Origin: CAVVEC01 sp963747105
GTDB lineage: Bacteria > Acidobacteriota > Terriglobia > Terriglobales > Acidobacteriaceae
Assembly (NCBI GenBank): GCA_963747105.1
Contig: CAVVEC010000002.1
Coordinates: 124,001 to 188,000, forward strand
Direction of reading: 5' to 3'
Length of the DNA: 64,000 nt
The notes beneath the pieces are model-generated. The model searched no databases. It was not told the origin of the DNA and worked only from the letters and a program-made list of their open reading frames with translations. Positions 24,817 through 33,311 of this stretch are shown piece by piece; within the stretch, counting starts at the first letter, position 1; each line of letters begins with the position of its first letter. A program made the translations under genes and the position numbers.

Positions 24817-25449
24817 ATGATTGCCTCAGCAAAGTGCCTTATCCTGTTTGCGTGCTTCGCTCTGGCATTGGGGAGTGCCACGGATAGTATGGCGCAAGCT
24901 CGCCCGCCGCAAATTCTGTATATTTCTCGCGATTACCTGAAGGCGGACGCGGTAGCTGCAAATCGCAAGCTTGAGAGACGCGCTGAACACCTCTGCCGGA
25001 CTCTCGATTTCACCCACCCTTATCTAACAATCGAGTCTGTTTCGGGGCCTGCGGAGATGTGGTACTTGAACGGGTTCGACTCGCAAGCCGAGGTGGACAA
25101 GCTCACGCGGGAGTATCAGCAGAACACAAAATTACTGGCGGCTCTGAACGACATTACCCAGCAAAAGATCGCGCTTAAGCGTCAGGACTCGACCGAGGAA
25201 TTTGCGCATTATCGTTCCGACTTGAGTCGCGGCGATCCGTGGATTATCGGTCGCGAACGGTTCTTCGTGGTCGTATTCTTCGATGGCGACCCGCCGCTGA
25301 ACGGCACTGTTTTTGAAATGAAGGACGGCAGCAGAATGCTGGTGCGAACGGCGCAAAGTTCTTCCGACGCACATGTCCTTGCCGCGTCGGCAGGTTCAAC
25401 CGCGAGGGTTTTTCGGTCATTTTTCTATTTTCGACCAAAAGACATGTGA
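24817..25449 (+). CDS. secreted hypothetical protein
   Basis: 210 residues with a signal peptide (CLILFACFALALGSATDSMAQA). The mature part begins RPPQILYISRDYLKADAVAANRKLE and continues with a helical region and a beta-rich C-terminal half (RERFFVVVFFDGDPPLNGTVFEMKDGSRMLVRTAQ). It could be periplasmic. I recognise no family. It is followed by the remnant of a DUF6632-like gene. Confidence 0.55.
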   Translation: MIASAKCLILFACFALALGSATDSMAQARPPQILYISRDYLKADAVAANRKLERRAEHLCRTLDFTHPYLTIESVSGPAEMWYLNGFDSQAEVDKLTREYQQNTKLLAALNDITQQKIALKRQDSTEEFAHYRSDLSRGDPWIIGRERFFVVVFFDGDPPLNGTVFEMKDGSRMLVRTAQSSSDAHVLAASAGSTARVFRSFFYFRPKDM

Positions 25450-25484
25450 GGAGGTAATCATCATGGCTGCGCAGTTTGATGGGC

Positions 25485-25574
25485 GTGGCATTCTTCGTTG
25501 TCGTTGGCGTAGCTCTGATCGTGCTGGCTCCGGCGAAACAGCCAGTCGAGCGAGTATCGGCAGCAGCGGTGTAG
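25485..25574 (+). pseudogene. remnant of a third DUF6632-like gene
   Basis: Encodes VAFFVVVGVALIVLAPAKQ and a further eleven residues to TAG, matching the C-terminal membrane helix and APAK tail of the genes at 24367 and 26104. Just upstream, IMAAQ at 25460-25475 matches their HAxxMAxQ segment, so the central part has been deleted. A strong ribosome site (GAGGAGG) lies before it. Confidence 0.55.
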
Positions 25575-25606
25575 GCTGGCATTCAGGGAATCCGACCGTG
25601 AAAACA

Positions 25607-26002
25607 ATGAAACCTCGAAAACGTAGCCCGGCTAATAGTCGCAAGGTTGTTCCAAAGAATGTCGATGAATACCTTGCCCGTGTTCCCGAACCCGCCCTCA
25701 GCATGTTGAACAAGATGCGCACTGCGATTCGGTCAACTGTGCCGCCTGCGGCGACCGAAACCATCAGCTATGGGATGCCAGCATTTAGGCACAAAGAAGT
25801 GCTGGTTTGGTTCGCCGCGTTTTCGGATCATTGCAGTTTGTTCCCGACCGCCTCGGTCATCGAAGGTTTCAAGAAGGAACTTGCGGGCTTCTATACATCA
25901 AAGGGAACCATTCACTTCGCCATAAGCAAGCCATTGCCTGTCGCTCTCATCAAGAAACTCGTGAAAGCGCGAGTCGCGCAGGTTGAAGGGAAGAAACGGT
26001 GA
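25607..26002 (+). CDS. DUF1801-family protein
   Basis: 131 residues from ATG 25607. The motif pattern is NVDEYLARVPEPALSMLNKMRTAI...ATETISYGMPAFRHKEVLVWFAAF then CSLFPTASVIEGFK, SKGTIHFAISKPLP and IKKLVKARV. This is the DUF1801/YdhG-like fold, small alpha-beta proteins of unknown exact function, sometimes linked to iron or to detoxification. The earlier open frame from 25373 is a remnant region and was not used as the start. Confidence 0.75.
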   Translation: MKPRKRSPANSRKVVPKNVDEYLARVPEPALSMLNKMRTAIRSTVPPAATETISYGMPAFRHKEVLVWFAAFSDHCSLFPTASVIEGFKKELAGFYTSKGTIHFAISKPLPVALIKKLVKARVAQVEGKKR

Positions 26003-26103
26003 GGCGATGCTTGTCTGATTTGTGAGACAGGTTTCTATCTGGGCGTGGCTGCGCCCTAAAGATTGCACCCTGAGTTCGTTCGAGTGTTTAGCAGGAGGGC
26101 ACC

Positions 26104-26478
26104 ATGAATCGAGAACGGGCATTGAAGGCTGTATTGGTGTTAGTGGGGCTGATCTTCTTGTTTGGTGTCTACCCGTTGATGATGTTTCTATGGTCGAGCG
26201 GCTGGCGATGGCAGCCGAACCAGCCGGAATACGAGCAGATGATCCTTGGCGTCTATGCCACGCTGGGAATTTTCCTGCTGCTTGCAGCACGTAATCCGTC
26301 CGAGAATCGCAGCCTCATCGCCTTCACGGCATGGTCGAGCCTCGTTCATGCCGCTATTATGGCTGTTCAGGCATTCCAGCATCCAAGCGAACACGGACAT
26401 CTGCTGGGCGACATACCTGCGCTGGTCATCGTCGGTGTAGCCCTGATCGCGCTGGCTCCGGCGAAGCAATCGGCGTAG
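26104..26478 (+). CDS. DUF6632-like membrane protein (paralogue)
   Basis: 124 residues with four membrane segments, starting MNRERALKAVLVLVGLIFLF and ending LIALAPAKQSA. It shares the RERALKAVLV start, ATLGIFLLLAARNP and NRSLIAFTAW with the gene at 24367, so the two arose by duplication; a broken third copy lies between them. An AGGAGG site precedes the start. The second tail repeat follows its stop. Confidence 0.65.
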   Translation: MNRERALKAVLVLVGLIFLFGVYPLMMFLWSSGWRWQPNQPEYEQMILGVYATLGIFLLLAARNPSENRSLIAFTAWSSLVHAAIMAVQAFQHPSEHGHLLGDIPALVIVGVALIALAPAKQSA

Positions 26479-26510
26479 CGGGCATCGGCAATGCGATGCG
26501 TAGGCTCACG

Positions 26511-26583
26511 CTATGGAAAGATGCCGACCCCGGCATCCCCATCCTGAAACAAGCCAAAGCGGAGTACGCGAAGTTGCAATAGC
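26511..26583 (+). repeat. tail repeat copy 2
   Basis: The best-preserved copy. In one frame it reads LWK followed by DADPGIPILKQAKAEYAKLQ and a TAG stop, which resembles the C-terminal tail of large TPR proteins of Acidobacteriota that I have seen. Here there is no gene body in front of it. Confidence 0.65.
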
Positions 26584-26714
26584 TGCCCACGCTACCATGT
26601 AGTCGCTGCACTACGAAAACAAGGCGTCGAAAGGTCTTGCCGATAAGTATGCATGTGCAGCGGGCAGACAGAGCAGTGCCAGTTCCTCGACAATCGCCAG
26701 TACAATTCTGAAGT

Positions 26715-27176
26715 ATGCCCGGTCGAAAATGCCATCACTGCAAGCAGTGGATCGAGGACGGAGAAGAGCACGACTGTTGGACGACCACTGAAGCGGTTTT
26801 GACGCGGGAACTCTCCGACGATCTGCGGGATGCTTGGGATAGGCTGCGCGAGACGGCCGTTTCCTTCGGCGATCAACGGATTTACGCTTCGCACAAGTCG
26901 ATTATGTTCTCGCGCAAGTCCTGCTACTTCTTTGTGCGTCCCAAGCGGAATTTTCTCGAACTCTGCGTTTTCCTCGGTCGCACGCTGAAGGCTCCCCAAG
27001 TGCGACGAAGCGACCCCGCATCGAAGTCCAAGGTGTATCACATCATTCAGATCAAGCACCGCGATGAAGTCGAGGCACCGATTGTTGATTGGCTTCGGGA
27101 AGCATACGAGCTTTCTGACGTGCTCGTGTCGAAGGGCAAAGCTCGAACCCAATCTGTTAACAAACGGCGACTGTGA
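26715..27176 (+). CDS. DUF5655-type protein with N-terminal zinc motif
   Basis: 153 residues. Residues 6-21 carry C-x-x-C...H-x-C (KCHHCKQWIEDGEEHDC), a probable zinc site. The rest is a DUF5655-like domain: SFGDQRIYASHKSIMFSRKSCYFFVRPKRNFLELCVFLGR, then VYHIIQIKHRDEVEAPIVDWLREAYE. Function unknown; such domains also occur at the C-terminus of DNA-binding proteins. The third tail repeat overlaps its 3' end. Confidence 0.65.
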   Translation: MPGRKCHHCKQWIEDGEEHDCWTTTEAVLTRELSDDLRDAWDRLRETAVSFGDQRIYASHKSIMFSRKSCYFFVRPKRNFLELCVFLGRTLKAPQVRRSDPASKSKVYHIIQIKHRDEVEAPIVDWLREAYELSDVLVSKGKARTQSVNKRRL

Positions 27177-27224
27177 CATTCCCATCGTGAAGCAAGCCAA
27201 AGGCGAATGCGCGAAGTTGCAATA
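27170..27224 (+). repeat. tail repeat copy 3
   Basis: More diverged copy: GACATTCCCATCGTGAAGCAAGCCAAAG..., then GCGAAGTTGCAATAG as in copy 2. It encodes DIPIVKQAKGE-CAKLQ-stop and begins at the end of the DUF5655 gene. Confidence 0.5.
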
Positions 27225-27392
27225 GATGGTCGCGTGATTTGGCTTCCCGCGCAAAGCAACAAATGCACGACTCGTGCATCTCTGAAGCGAGCAGTAACAC
27301 TCGAAATATCTTTGGTAAGGCTTACCATTTTCTCCCTCGATTTCTGGACGATGCTGCGCAAATTCACCTATTACTAAGCTAGGGGAGTTCGA

Positions 27393-27656
27393 TTGACGAT
27401 CCGAGAACTGATCGCAGAGCAGCGGAGGCGAATGCGATCCAGCAATCCAGCAGAGCGACTTGCGGCGGCACTCCTCATCCCCGGCGTGCTGGCACAGCGA
27501 CTACGCGAACTCAGTGATTTCAATCTTGGGCAACTGCTGGAGGATGAGGTCTGGTCGAATCTGAACCTGCTCGCTCCCGAATCGACCATTTGTCTCGTGG
27601 CTGCGGATCGACTTCGCCAAACAAGCCGACCAACCAAAGGAGAACTGACCCGATGA
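27393..27656 (+). CDS. small helical protein before the resolvase
   Basis: 87 residues, mostly helical (IRELIAEQRRRMRSSNPAERLAAALLIPGVLAQRLREL). Its TGA overlaps the ATG of the resolvase (27653), so it is translationally coupled and probably an accessory of the recombinase or its operon. No family recognised. Confidence 0.45.
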   Translation: MTIRELIAEQRRRMRSSNPAERLAAALLIPGVLAQRLRELSDFNLGQLLEDEVWSNLNLLAPESTICLVAADRLRQTSRPTKGELTR

Positions 27657-28289
27657 AACGAGCCGCACTGTACTGCCGTGTTTCGACCGTTGACCAGCAC
27701 CCGGAGACCCAACTTGGCGAGCTTCGCCAGTTCGCTGCCAATCGCTTCCAAATCGTCGGGCGAGTACACGGACCACGGTTTCAGCGGAACGAAAGCGCGG
27801 CGACCTGAACTCGACCGAATGATGGACGATGCCCGGCGACACAGGTTCGACGTGCTGCTCGTCTGGTCGTGCGACAGGCTGGCGCGTTCGACGAAGCATT
27901 TGCTCCAGACCATCGACGAACTGAACGGAATGGGCATCCAGTTTCTTTCGCAGCGCGAAGCCATCGACACCGAGGGTCCGCTCGGCAGGGCGATTCTCAT
28001 CATAGTCAGCGCAATGGCTGAACTCGAACGGTGCATCATCATCGAGAGGGTACGTGCAGGCATGCGTCGCGCACGACTCGAAGGGCGGCAGATCGGCAGA
28101 TCGCGGCTTGATGTGGATCGTCAGCAGGTGATTGATGACCGCCGCTCCGGCATGAGCCTGACGCAGGTCGCCAAGAAGCACAGCATCTCACGGGCAAGCG
28201 TCTGTCGGCTCATGAAAGAGGCGAACGGCGGGACAAAGCTCCCGATTCCGGTTGAAACAGAACAGCGCGGGATGGAGGCTCATGCCTAA
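27653..28289 (+). pseudogene. serine recombinase (resolvase/invertase), frameshifted
   Basis: Starts KRAALYCRVSTVDQ with the catalytic Ser in VST, runs in frame to FQIVG near 27758, and then continues one frame away as EYTDHGFSGTKARRPELDRMMDDARRHRFDVLLVWSCDRLARS, FLSQREAIDTEGPLGRAIL and a C-terminal HTH (SLTQVAKKHSISRASVCRLMKE). The shift is at GTCGGGCGAG, where one base is in excess. The full protein would be about 211 residues, normal for a small resolvase. It may have served an element nested in the island. Confidence 0.75.
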
Positions 28290-28513
28290 CGAGAACACAA
28301 AGCGCAATCTTGGCGATTCCCAACGCGACCAGATCGGGAAGGTGTTTGCCGTCGCAGTCGCGGGCTGCTCGAATGTCTCGTGTGCGGAGAGCTATTCACG
28401 CGAAGCACCGCCCCAGAGCACGCCGAGGTGGATTGCCATCCAGCTGTTGAGTTTTGCCTGCTTGAACCAGTCGGACATAAGAAGTAGCAACGTCTTTAAC
28501 TTCCCCAAGAATT
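28282..28513 (+). pseudogene. possible zinc-finger small protein, frameshifted
   Basis: ATG 28282 overlaps the resolvase stop. The first frame gives MPNENTKRNLGDSQRDQIGK. About 80 bases later another frame reads LLECLVCGELFTRSTAPEHAEVDCHP, with a C-x-x-C and further Cys/His, ending at a TAG near 28488. Joining them needs one indel. The call is weak. The remaining bases up to 28550 hold only the leader of the next gene. Confidence 0.3.
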
Positions 28514-28549
28514 TCGTTCCTCCCTGATTTGGCTCAGAACGAGGAAAAC

Positions 28550-29554
28550 ATGACTATGCAATCTACATCGCCGACCGAAACAATCGAGTGCCCGCTTGTG
28601 CAGTGGGCAAGGCGAACTCAGCCGCGCCGAGATTCTGGATCGCCTCGGCGTTAAGGATTTCGCCCGCGTCGCCCAACTGTCCGCCGAAGAAGCCTTCCGG
28701 CTGCTCCAGAACAAGCACGACCGCGAGCACCAGAGCGCATGGTCGCGCTTCGAGACGGAACTCGCGAAGCGGACTGCCGAGATCAGGGAGCAGCACAAAG
28801 ATGCGCTGCGGTCGGCTCAATCCGAAAAGGAAAGCCTCAGTCGCCGAGTCGAGGATTGCTTGCGGGAACTCGCCGACCTTCGGGAACGGAACCAGGAACT
28901 TGAAGGCGAGTTGACGAAGACAGCACGCATTGGGAAGCGCGAGGAGATGAGCTTCGAAGAAGAAGTGCGAACGTGGGCTGGCGATCGCCGTCAGCGAGAA
29001 GCTTCCCACGCAATGGCGACTTCCTCTTGGCGTACCGCGATCCCAGCGGCGCTCCGCTTGAGCCGCGAATCATCGATTGACAACAAGGACAAGACCTCGA
29101 TCACCGAGAGCGACATCGAGAAGCTCATCCGCGATGCCAACGAACGTCGATTGCCCGGTCGCGGCATCATCGTCGCACGGGAAGAAAGCCAACTTCGGCA
29201 GCACTGACCGCGAACGGCGGTGGGGTCAGGACGAAGGCGTATGGATTCTGCGGACGACCCGTCAATGGCTTCCCCGCGACCTCGAAGTGCTCAAGCCCGA
29301 TCTTCGAGCGGATGCGAACCGAAGGCGCGGACTTCCTCCAGAGGAATTCCGCGCTGGCGGAAGAAGTCCGGCGCACATTCGTTGACCTTGACGAGGTCGA
29401 GCGCGAGTTAAAAAAAGCAGCCAAGGCAATCGAGACTGTCTCGATGATGACCGCGAAGTTACAGGGAACGGCTGCGGGCACTCTGCGATACCGCCGCAGC
29501 GACCAAGATCGCCCCAAAGTCGGAACATGGCGGCAGCATTGCGGCGGCGCTTAG
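28550..29554 (+). pseudogene. DUF2130-family coiled-coil protein, multiply frameshifted
   Basis: From ATG 28550 (TIECPL) the reading frame shifts near 28592 to SGQGELSRAEILDRLGVKDF and a long coiled coil (SRFETELAKRTAEIREQHKDALRSA). It shifts again near 29000-29060 (FLLAYRDPSGAPLEPRI), then NKDKTSITESDIEKLIRDA, IIVAREESQLRQ, WILRTTRQWLPRDL and finally EEVRRTFVDLDEVERELKKAAKAIET to 29554. Together these match DUF2130 proteins, which combine a zinc-like start, a coiled coil and a nuclease-like domain. At least five indels are needed, more than any other gene here, so true decay is likely. Confidence 0.7.
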
Positions 29555-29578
29555 GCAGTTAATAAAACGGAGGAAACA

Positions 29579-30064
29579 ATGGAAATCCTAAAGAGCCTTT
29601 TCCGCAGCATCGTTCGGTTGGTCGCTATTAACATCGCGTTGATTCTGTTCTTCGCCTCGGCTCCCCTTCTCTACGTGACCGTGCCGTTTTGGGTCATCCT
29701 GACGCACAAGAGCGTGGCGGACATGGCTACGATCTACATGCTCACCGGTCCGTTCGCGTGCGGGTTCTGGATGACTGTGATCTGCCACTGGCACACGGTT
29801 CGGAAGGCGCAGCGCGAGGGTCGGTTGGCAAATTGGCGCGATAGCGAAGGCGGAATGTTCTGCACGGTTGGAAAGTCCATCGGGTTCATGGTAATGGGTT
29901 GGTTCGGGTCGGCGCTGGCGGAATTCGCTTTCTGCGGTGCGGCAGGAAACCTGCTCCACAGCACTACGGGTCGGTTGGAGTTCTTCGCAATGGCACCGTT
30001 CGCGGTGTTTGCGCCCGTTTGGTTGGTGCTGTTGTGCCGCTGGATGCGGAGGCAGGAAACGTGA
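29579..30064 (+). CDS. small membrane protein, four helices
   Basis: 161 residues. Hydrophobic segments at about 10-40, 48-68, 98-122 and 132-153, with charged loops (HTVRKAQREGRLANWRDSEGG) between helices 2 and 3. A GGAGG site lies 8 bases upstream of the ATG. Function unknown. The 380 bp downstream hold only broken small frames. Confidence 0.55.
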   Translation: MEILKSLFRSIVRLVAINIALILFFASAPLLYVTVPFWVILTHKSVADMATIYMLTGPFACGFWMTVICHWHTVRKAQREGRLANWRDSEGGMFCTVGKSIGFMVMGWFGSALAEFAFCGAAGNLLHSTTGRLEFFAMAPFAVFAPVWLVLLCRWMRRQET

Positions 30065-30194
30065 GGACTTCATCAGCCGGGCGAAGGGCGACCGCGAACT
30101 GCGGGAAACATTGCACGCGATCTCGATCCGCGCCAAGAGCATGCGCAGCCAGAACGCGCACTGACAACGAGTCACGATGACGACGGAGGAGAAA

Positions 30195-30679
30195 TGATGG
30201 ATGATTATTTGCCACGTGTTCGTGCTGACGTCCTTGTCTATTGATGAACATGGCGATGTCAAACGTCGGAATGTCGCAGTAACGTTTGATTTGTTTGAAG
30301 CAGAAGATCACCGAAACGAGCCGTCGAGCACGAATATGACGTTTTTGTCGTGCCGTGCGACTGGCGCGAGGATGCAGCACAATCGAATTTGGTTCAAAGC
30401 CCTCCGCGACCTTCGAGAAATGGTGCGGCAGAGGCAGGAGGAGCGATGAGCATTCACGAACTTGCTCGTCATTACCTAGCTCAAGGTCAGACAGTCAGGG
30501 CTGCTGGCTTGATGATCAAGCTGGTCGAGACGGAGCCGACGCCAGAAAACCTATCGAACTGCTGGCAGACATGTATCTGCGGCAAGGGCTATACGATAAG
30601 GCGAGAAGCGCTCCATCTCCGGGTAGTGAAGGCGGGACTGAAACGAAACCTGATGATGGACGGGGAGGCGCTGCCATGA
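30195..30679 (+). pseudogene. two small frameshifted genes
   Basis: The first, from ATG 30195, reads MMDDYLPRVRADVLVY, then after a shift DEHGDVKRRNVAVTFDLFEAEDH and LRDLREMVRQRQEER to 30449. The second starts at ATG 30446 (MSIHELARHYLAQGQTVRAAGLMIKLVETEPTPE), shifts to KPIELLADMYLRQGLYDKARSA, a TPR-like helical pair, and shifts back to RVVKAGLKRN before ending at 30679 just over the next start. Indels of one base explain both. A TPR-type partner for the DUF2779 protein is possible. Confidence 0.4.
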
Positions 30680-32169
30680 CCATGAGAATCAGCAAGAGCA
30701 AATTCTGCGCAGGCGTGCAGTGCCCAAAACGCCTTTACTTGCAGGTTCACTCGCCAGAACTCGCGGAGCGACCCGATGCTGCCGCAGAGGCGATCATTGA
30801 GCAAGGACACGAGGTCGGCATGCTCGCCCGGCAGCTTTTTCCCGGTGGAGTAGAAGTCTGCGAGCGCAGTCTCGATCAGGCGATCCGCGCAACGCGAGAG
30901 TTGGTCGCAGACCCAGAAATCCCTGCGATCTTTGAAGCCGTGTTCGAACACGGCGGCGTGCTCGTGAAGGTAGACGTCTTGCATCGGCGACGCGACGGCC
31001 GCTGGCGTCTGATCGAAGTCAAGTCCACGAGCGACGTTAAGGATCACCATTACGAGGATGTCGCGATCCAGTACCGCGTCGTTTCCCGCTCCGGGCTGGA
31101 CTTGGCTTCGGCGTGTCTGGCTCACGTGAACCGAGGCTATATCTATCCGGGCGGCGAAATCGACCCACGACGATTCTTCCGCATTCGTAATCTGACCCGG
31201 CGAGTCCAGCGGTTGCAGCCCAAGCTCACGTTCCAGCTACGGTCGGAGTTCACCGTGCTCGCCATGCAAGAACCACCGGACATTGCACCCGGTCGGCACT
31301 GCACCGATCCAGTCACGTGCGAGTTCTATGACCGATGCAATTCTCCGCGTCCCGATGACCATATCGGCTACCTGCCTCGTATCCACGCGAGTGCAATGGA
31401 AGAGCTTGAGGAGATGGGCATCGAGTCCATCCGCGACATACCCGACGGCTTCGATTTGACGGACATTCAGCGAAGGGCGGCGACGTGCGTGAAGTCGGGC
31501 GATCCGTGGTATAGCCCGGAACTCCGCGACGCCTTGGGTGGATTGAAGTACCCGTTGTACTTTGCAGATTTTGAAACGGTGAACCCGGCGATTCCACGCT
31601 CTGCGGGCATGCGACCTTACGACCACCTGCCGTTCCAATTTTCTGTCCACTCACAGAAGGAACCCGGTGCGACATTGGAACATCGCGAGTTTCTTGCAAC
31701 GGATGCGAGCGATCCGCGCCGTGAGTTCATCACCTCGCTTATCGCCGCAGTTCTCGAAACAGGGAGCATAGTCGTGTATTCCTCGTTCGAATGTCAGCGC
31801 CTTTCAGACCTTGCCAGTTGGTTTCCTGAGTTCGCGGATCGGATCAACGCAATCCAAGCCCGCCTCTTCGATCTGCTGCCCATCGTCAGGGAGCACACGT
31901 ATCATCCAGCATACGCAGGCTCATACTCCATCAAGTCCGTCTTGCCAGCGCTGGTGCCAGAGATGACCTACGATGGCATGGTGGTCGCAGATGGGCAGTC
32001 TGCCGGGCTGGCGTGGGAGTCGCTGGTGCGAGAGAGCTTAGATGCGAGCGAGCGCGATAGAATCAGGAAGGCTCTGCTGGACTATTGCGGGCTAGACACG
32101 TTGGCGATGGTCAGGTTGCTGGAAACACTCAAGTCGCAGGCTTGTGGTGAAATAGGTGGTGCAGACTGA
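30676..32169 (+). CDS. DUF2779 protein: Cas4-like nuclease plus DEDD exonuclease
   Basis: 497 residues from ATG 30676. The N-terminal part looks like a Cas4/PD-(D/E)XK nuclease: FCAGVQCPKRLYLQ (first Cys), LIEVKSTSDVKDHHYEDVAIQY (E-x-K and QhxxY motif) and GRHCTDPVTCEFYDRC (three clustered Cys, completing a 4Fe-4S-type site). The C-terminal DUF2779 part has an RNase-H-like exonuclease pattern: LYFADFET, IVVYSSFECQRL, SYSIKSVLPAL and DYCGLDTLAMV (DEDD-like). So it may combine two nuclease modules. It lies at the start of the HNH/methylase region. Role in defence or recombination is inferred. Confidence 0.75.
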   Translation: MTMRISKSKFCAGVQCPKRLYLQVHSPELAERPDAAAEAIIEQGHEVGMLARQLFPGGVEVCERSLDQAIRATRELVADPEIPAIFEAVFEHGGVLVKVDVLHRRRDGRWRLIEVKSTSDVKDHHYEDVAIQYRVVSRSGLDLASACLAHVNRGYIYPGGEIDPRRFFRIRNLTRRVQRLQPKLTFQLRSEFTVLAMQEPPDIAPGRHCTDPVTCEFYDRCNSPRPDDHIGYLPRIHASAMEELEEMGIESIRDIPDGFDLTDIQRRAATCVKSGDPWYSPELRDALGGLKYPLYFADFETVNPAIPRSAGMRPYDHLPFQFSVHSQKEPGATLEHREFLATDASDPRREFITSLIAAVLETGSIVVYSSFECQRLSDLASWFPEFADRINAIQARLFDLLPIVREHTYHPAYAGSYSIKSVLPALVPEMTYDGMVVADGQSAGLAWESLVRESLDASERDRIRKALLDYCGLDTLAMVRLLETLKSQACGEIGGAD

Positions 32170-32246
32170 CGACTGCCTATGACAGCCAGTCGGCTAGAAC
32201 TAAACCATTCTTGTTCTCAGGCTGCTGCCGTTCGAAAATTTAACCT

Positions 32247-32987
32247 ATGGCGTTACGCAACCCCGCTTGGAGTCGCGATGAACTGATACTTGCGCTAGAC
32301 CTCTATTTTCGCCACCACCCAAGTCACATCAGCAACAGCCATCCAGAGGTCAGGACGCTCAGCGAGACCCTGAATCTACTGCCGATCCATAAGAACCGAC
32401 CGGACGCAGTGCGCTTCAGAAATGAGAACAGCGTCTATACCAAGCTGTGTAATTTCCTGAGATTCGACCCCGACTACCACGGCAAGGGCTTGACTCACGG
32501 CAACGCTGGAGAAGAAGAAGTTTGGAAGGAGTTCGCTGGCGACCAGAAGCGACTCGCGCAAGTTGCTTCCGCGATCCGACAGAGAGTGGAAATTGGGAAA
32601 ACCGAAGAGAAGTCCTACAGAGACGGAATTCCTATCACCATCGAGCCTGACGAAGACGAATTCCCCGAAGGAAGAGTGCTGTTCCGGGAGCACCGTGCTC
32701 GCGAGCGCAACCGAGCCTTGGTGCAGGCTGCGAAAAGTCGTTTCCTCAAGGCGAATGGGCGGCTGGCGTGCCAAGCATGTGGATTTTCGTTCCGAGATAA
32801 GTATGGTGTTGTGGGAGAGGGATACATCGAGTGTCATCATGTTGTCGCGGTTTCTGATCTGAAGCCGAATGCGAAAACGAAAGTATCCGACATTGCACTT
32901 TTGTGCTCGAACTGCCATCGAATGGTTCATCGACGCCGTCCGTGGTTGTCGATGGAAGAATTGAAATCGCTACTCGACAATAACTGA
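32247..32987 (+). CDS. HNH restriction endonuclease-like protein
   Basis: 246 residues. The N-terminal 90 residues (SRDELILALDLYFRHHPSHIS, VYTKLCNFLRFDPDYHGKGL) match domains found at the start of HNH-type restriction-like nucleases. The C-terminal HNH has CQACGF, GYIECHHVVAVSDL and LLCSNCHRMVHRR, giving two Cys pairs and the catalytic HH. It is followed 9 bp later by a small gene on the same strand. Probably a DNA nuclease acting alone or with modification sensing; target unknown. Confidence 0.75.
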   Translation: MALRNPAWSRDELILALDLYFRHHPSHISNSHPEVRTLSETLNLLPIHKNRPDAVRFRNENSVYTKLCNFLRFDPDYHGKGLTHGNAGEEEVWKEFAGDQKRLAQVASAIRQRVEIGKTEEKSYRDGIPITIEPDEDEFPEGRVLFREHRARERNRALVQAAKSRFLKANGRLACQACGFSFRDKYGVVGEGYIECHHVVAVSDLKPNAKTKVSDIALLCSNCHRMVHRRRPWLSMEELKSLLDNN

Positions 32988-32996
32988 GGAGAATTT

Positions 32997-33239
32997 GTGC
33001 CAAATTATGAGCGGGGCGACCACATCAAAGTTGAATTTGAGGGCGAGAACGGGATGCCGGGAGAATGGATGTGGCTGATCGTGCAGAGCCACGACGACAA
33101 GAAGCAAATTGTGTACGGTACGCTGGACAACGAGCCAGTGAATGAATACGGCGGCAAGCTGCGGCTCGGATCGGAACTTGCCGTCTCCTATTCCCAGATT
33201 CGCGAACACAAGAAGCCGACCGAGTTCACGAAGCAATGA
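32997..33239 (+). CDS. DUF2314-like small protein
   Basis: 80 residues with a GTG start at 32997 and a GAGGAG ribosome site. The sequence GDHIKVEFEGENGMPGEWMWLIVQSHDDKKQIVYGTLDNEP resembles DUF2314-type proteins (W-x-W-h-x-V, then G-x-L-x-N-x-P). It sits directly after the HNH gene and may be co-transcribed. It could be an immunity-like or regulatory partner; unproven. Confidence 0.5.
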   Translation: MPNYERGDHIKVEFEGENGMPGEWMWLIVQSHDDKKQIVYGTLDNEPVNEYGGKLRLGSELAVSYSQIREHKKPTEFTKQ

Positions 33240-33311
33240 ACTGGGTTGCGAGCCTTCCTACGTCCAAACGTGACGCTTTCGCTTTATATTCACCCGTGGT
33301 AGTCTGCCCTT

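Noticed and set aside
22824..27224. Integron cassette array with attC sites
   Set aside because: The tail repeats lack visible core-site motifs and no integron-type integrase was found; kept only as a cassette-like hypothesis.
28496..29009. Minus-strand frames over the DUF2130 relic
   Set aside because: Antisense shadows; the plus strand matches a known family in consecutive pieces.
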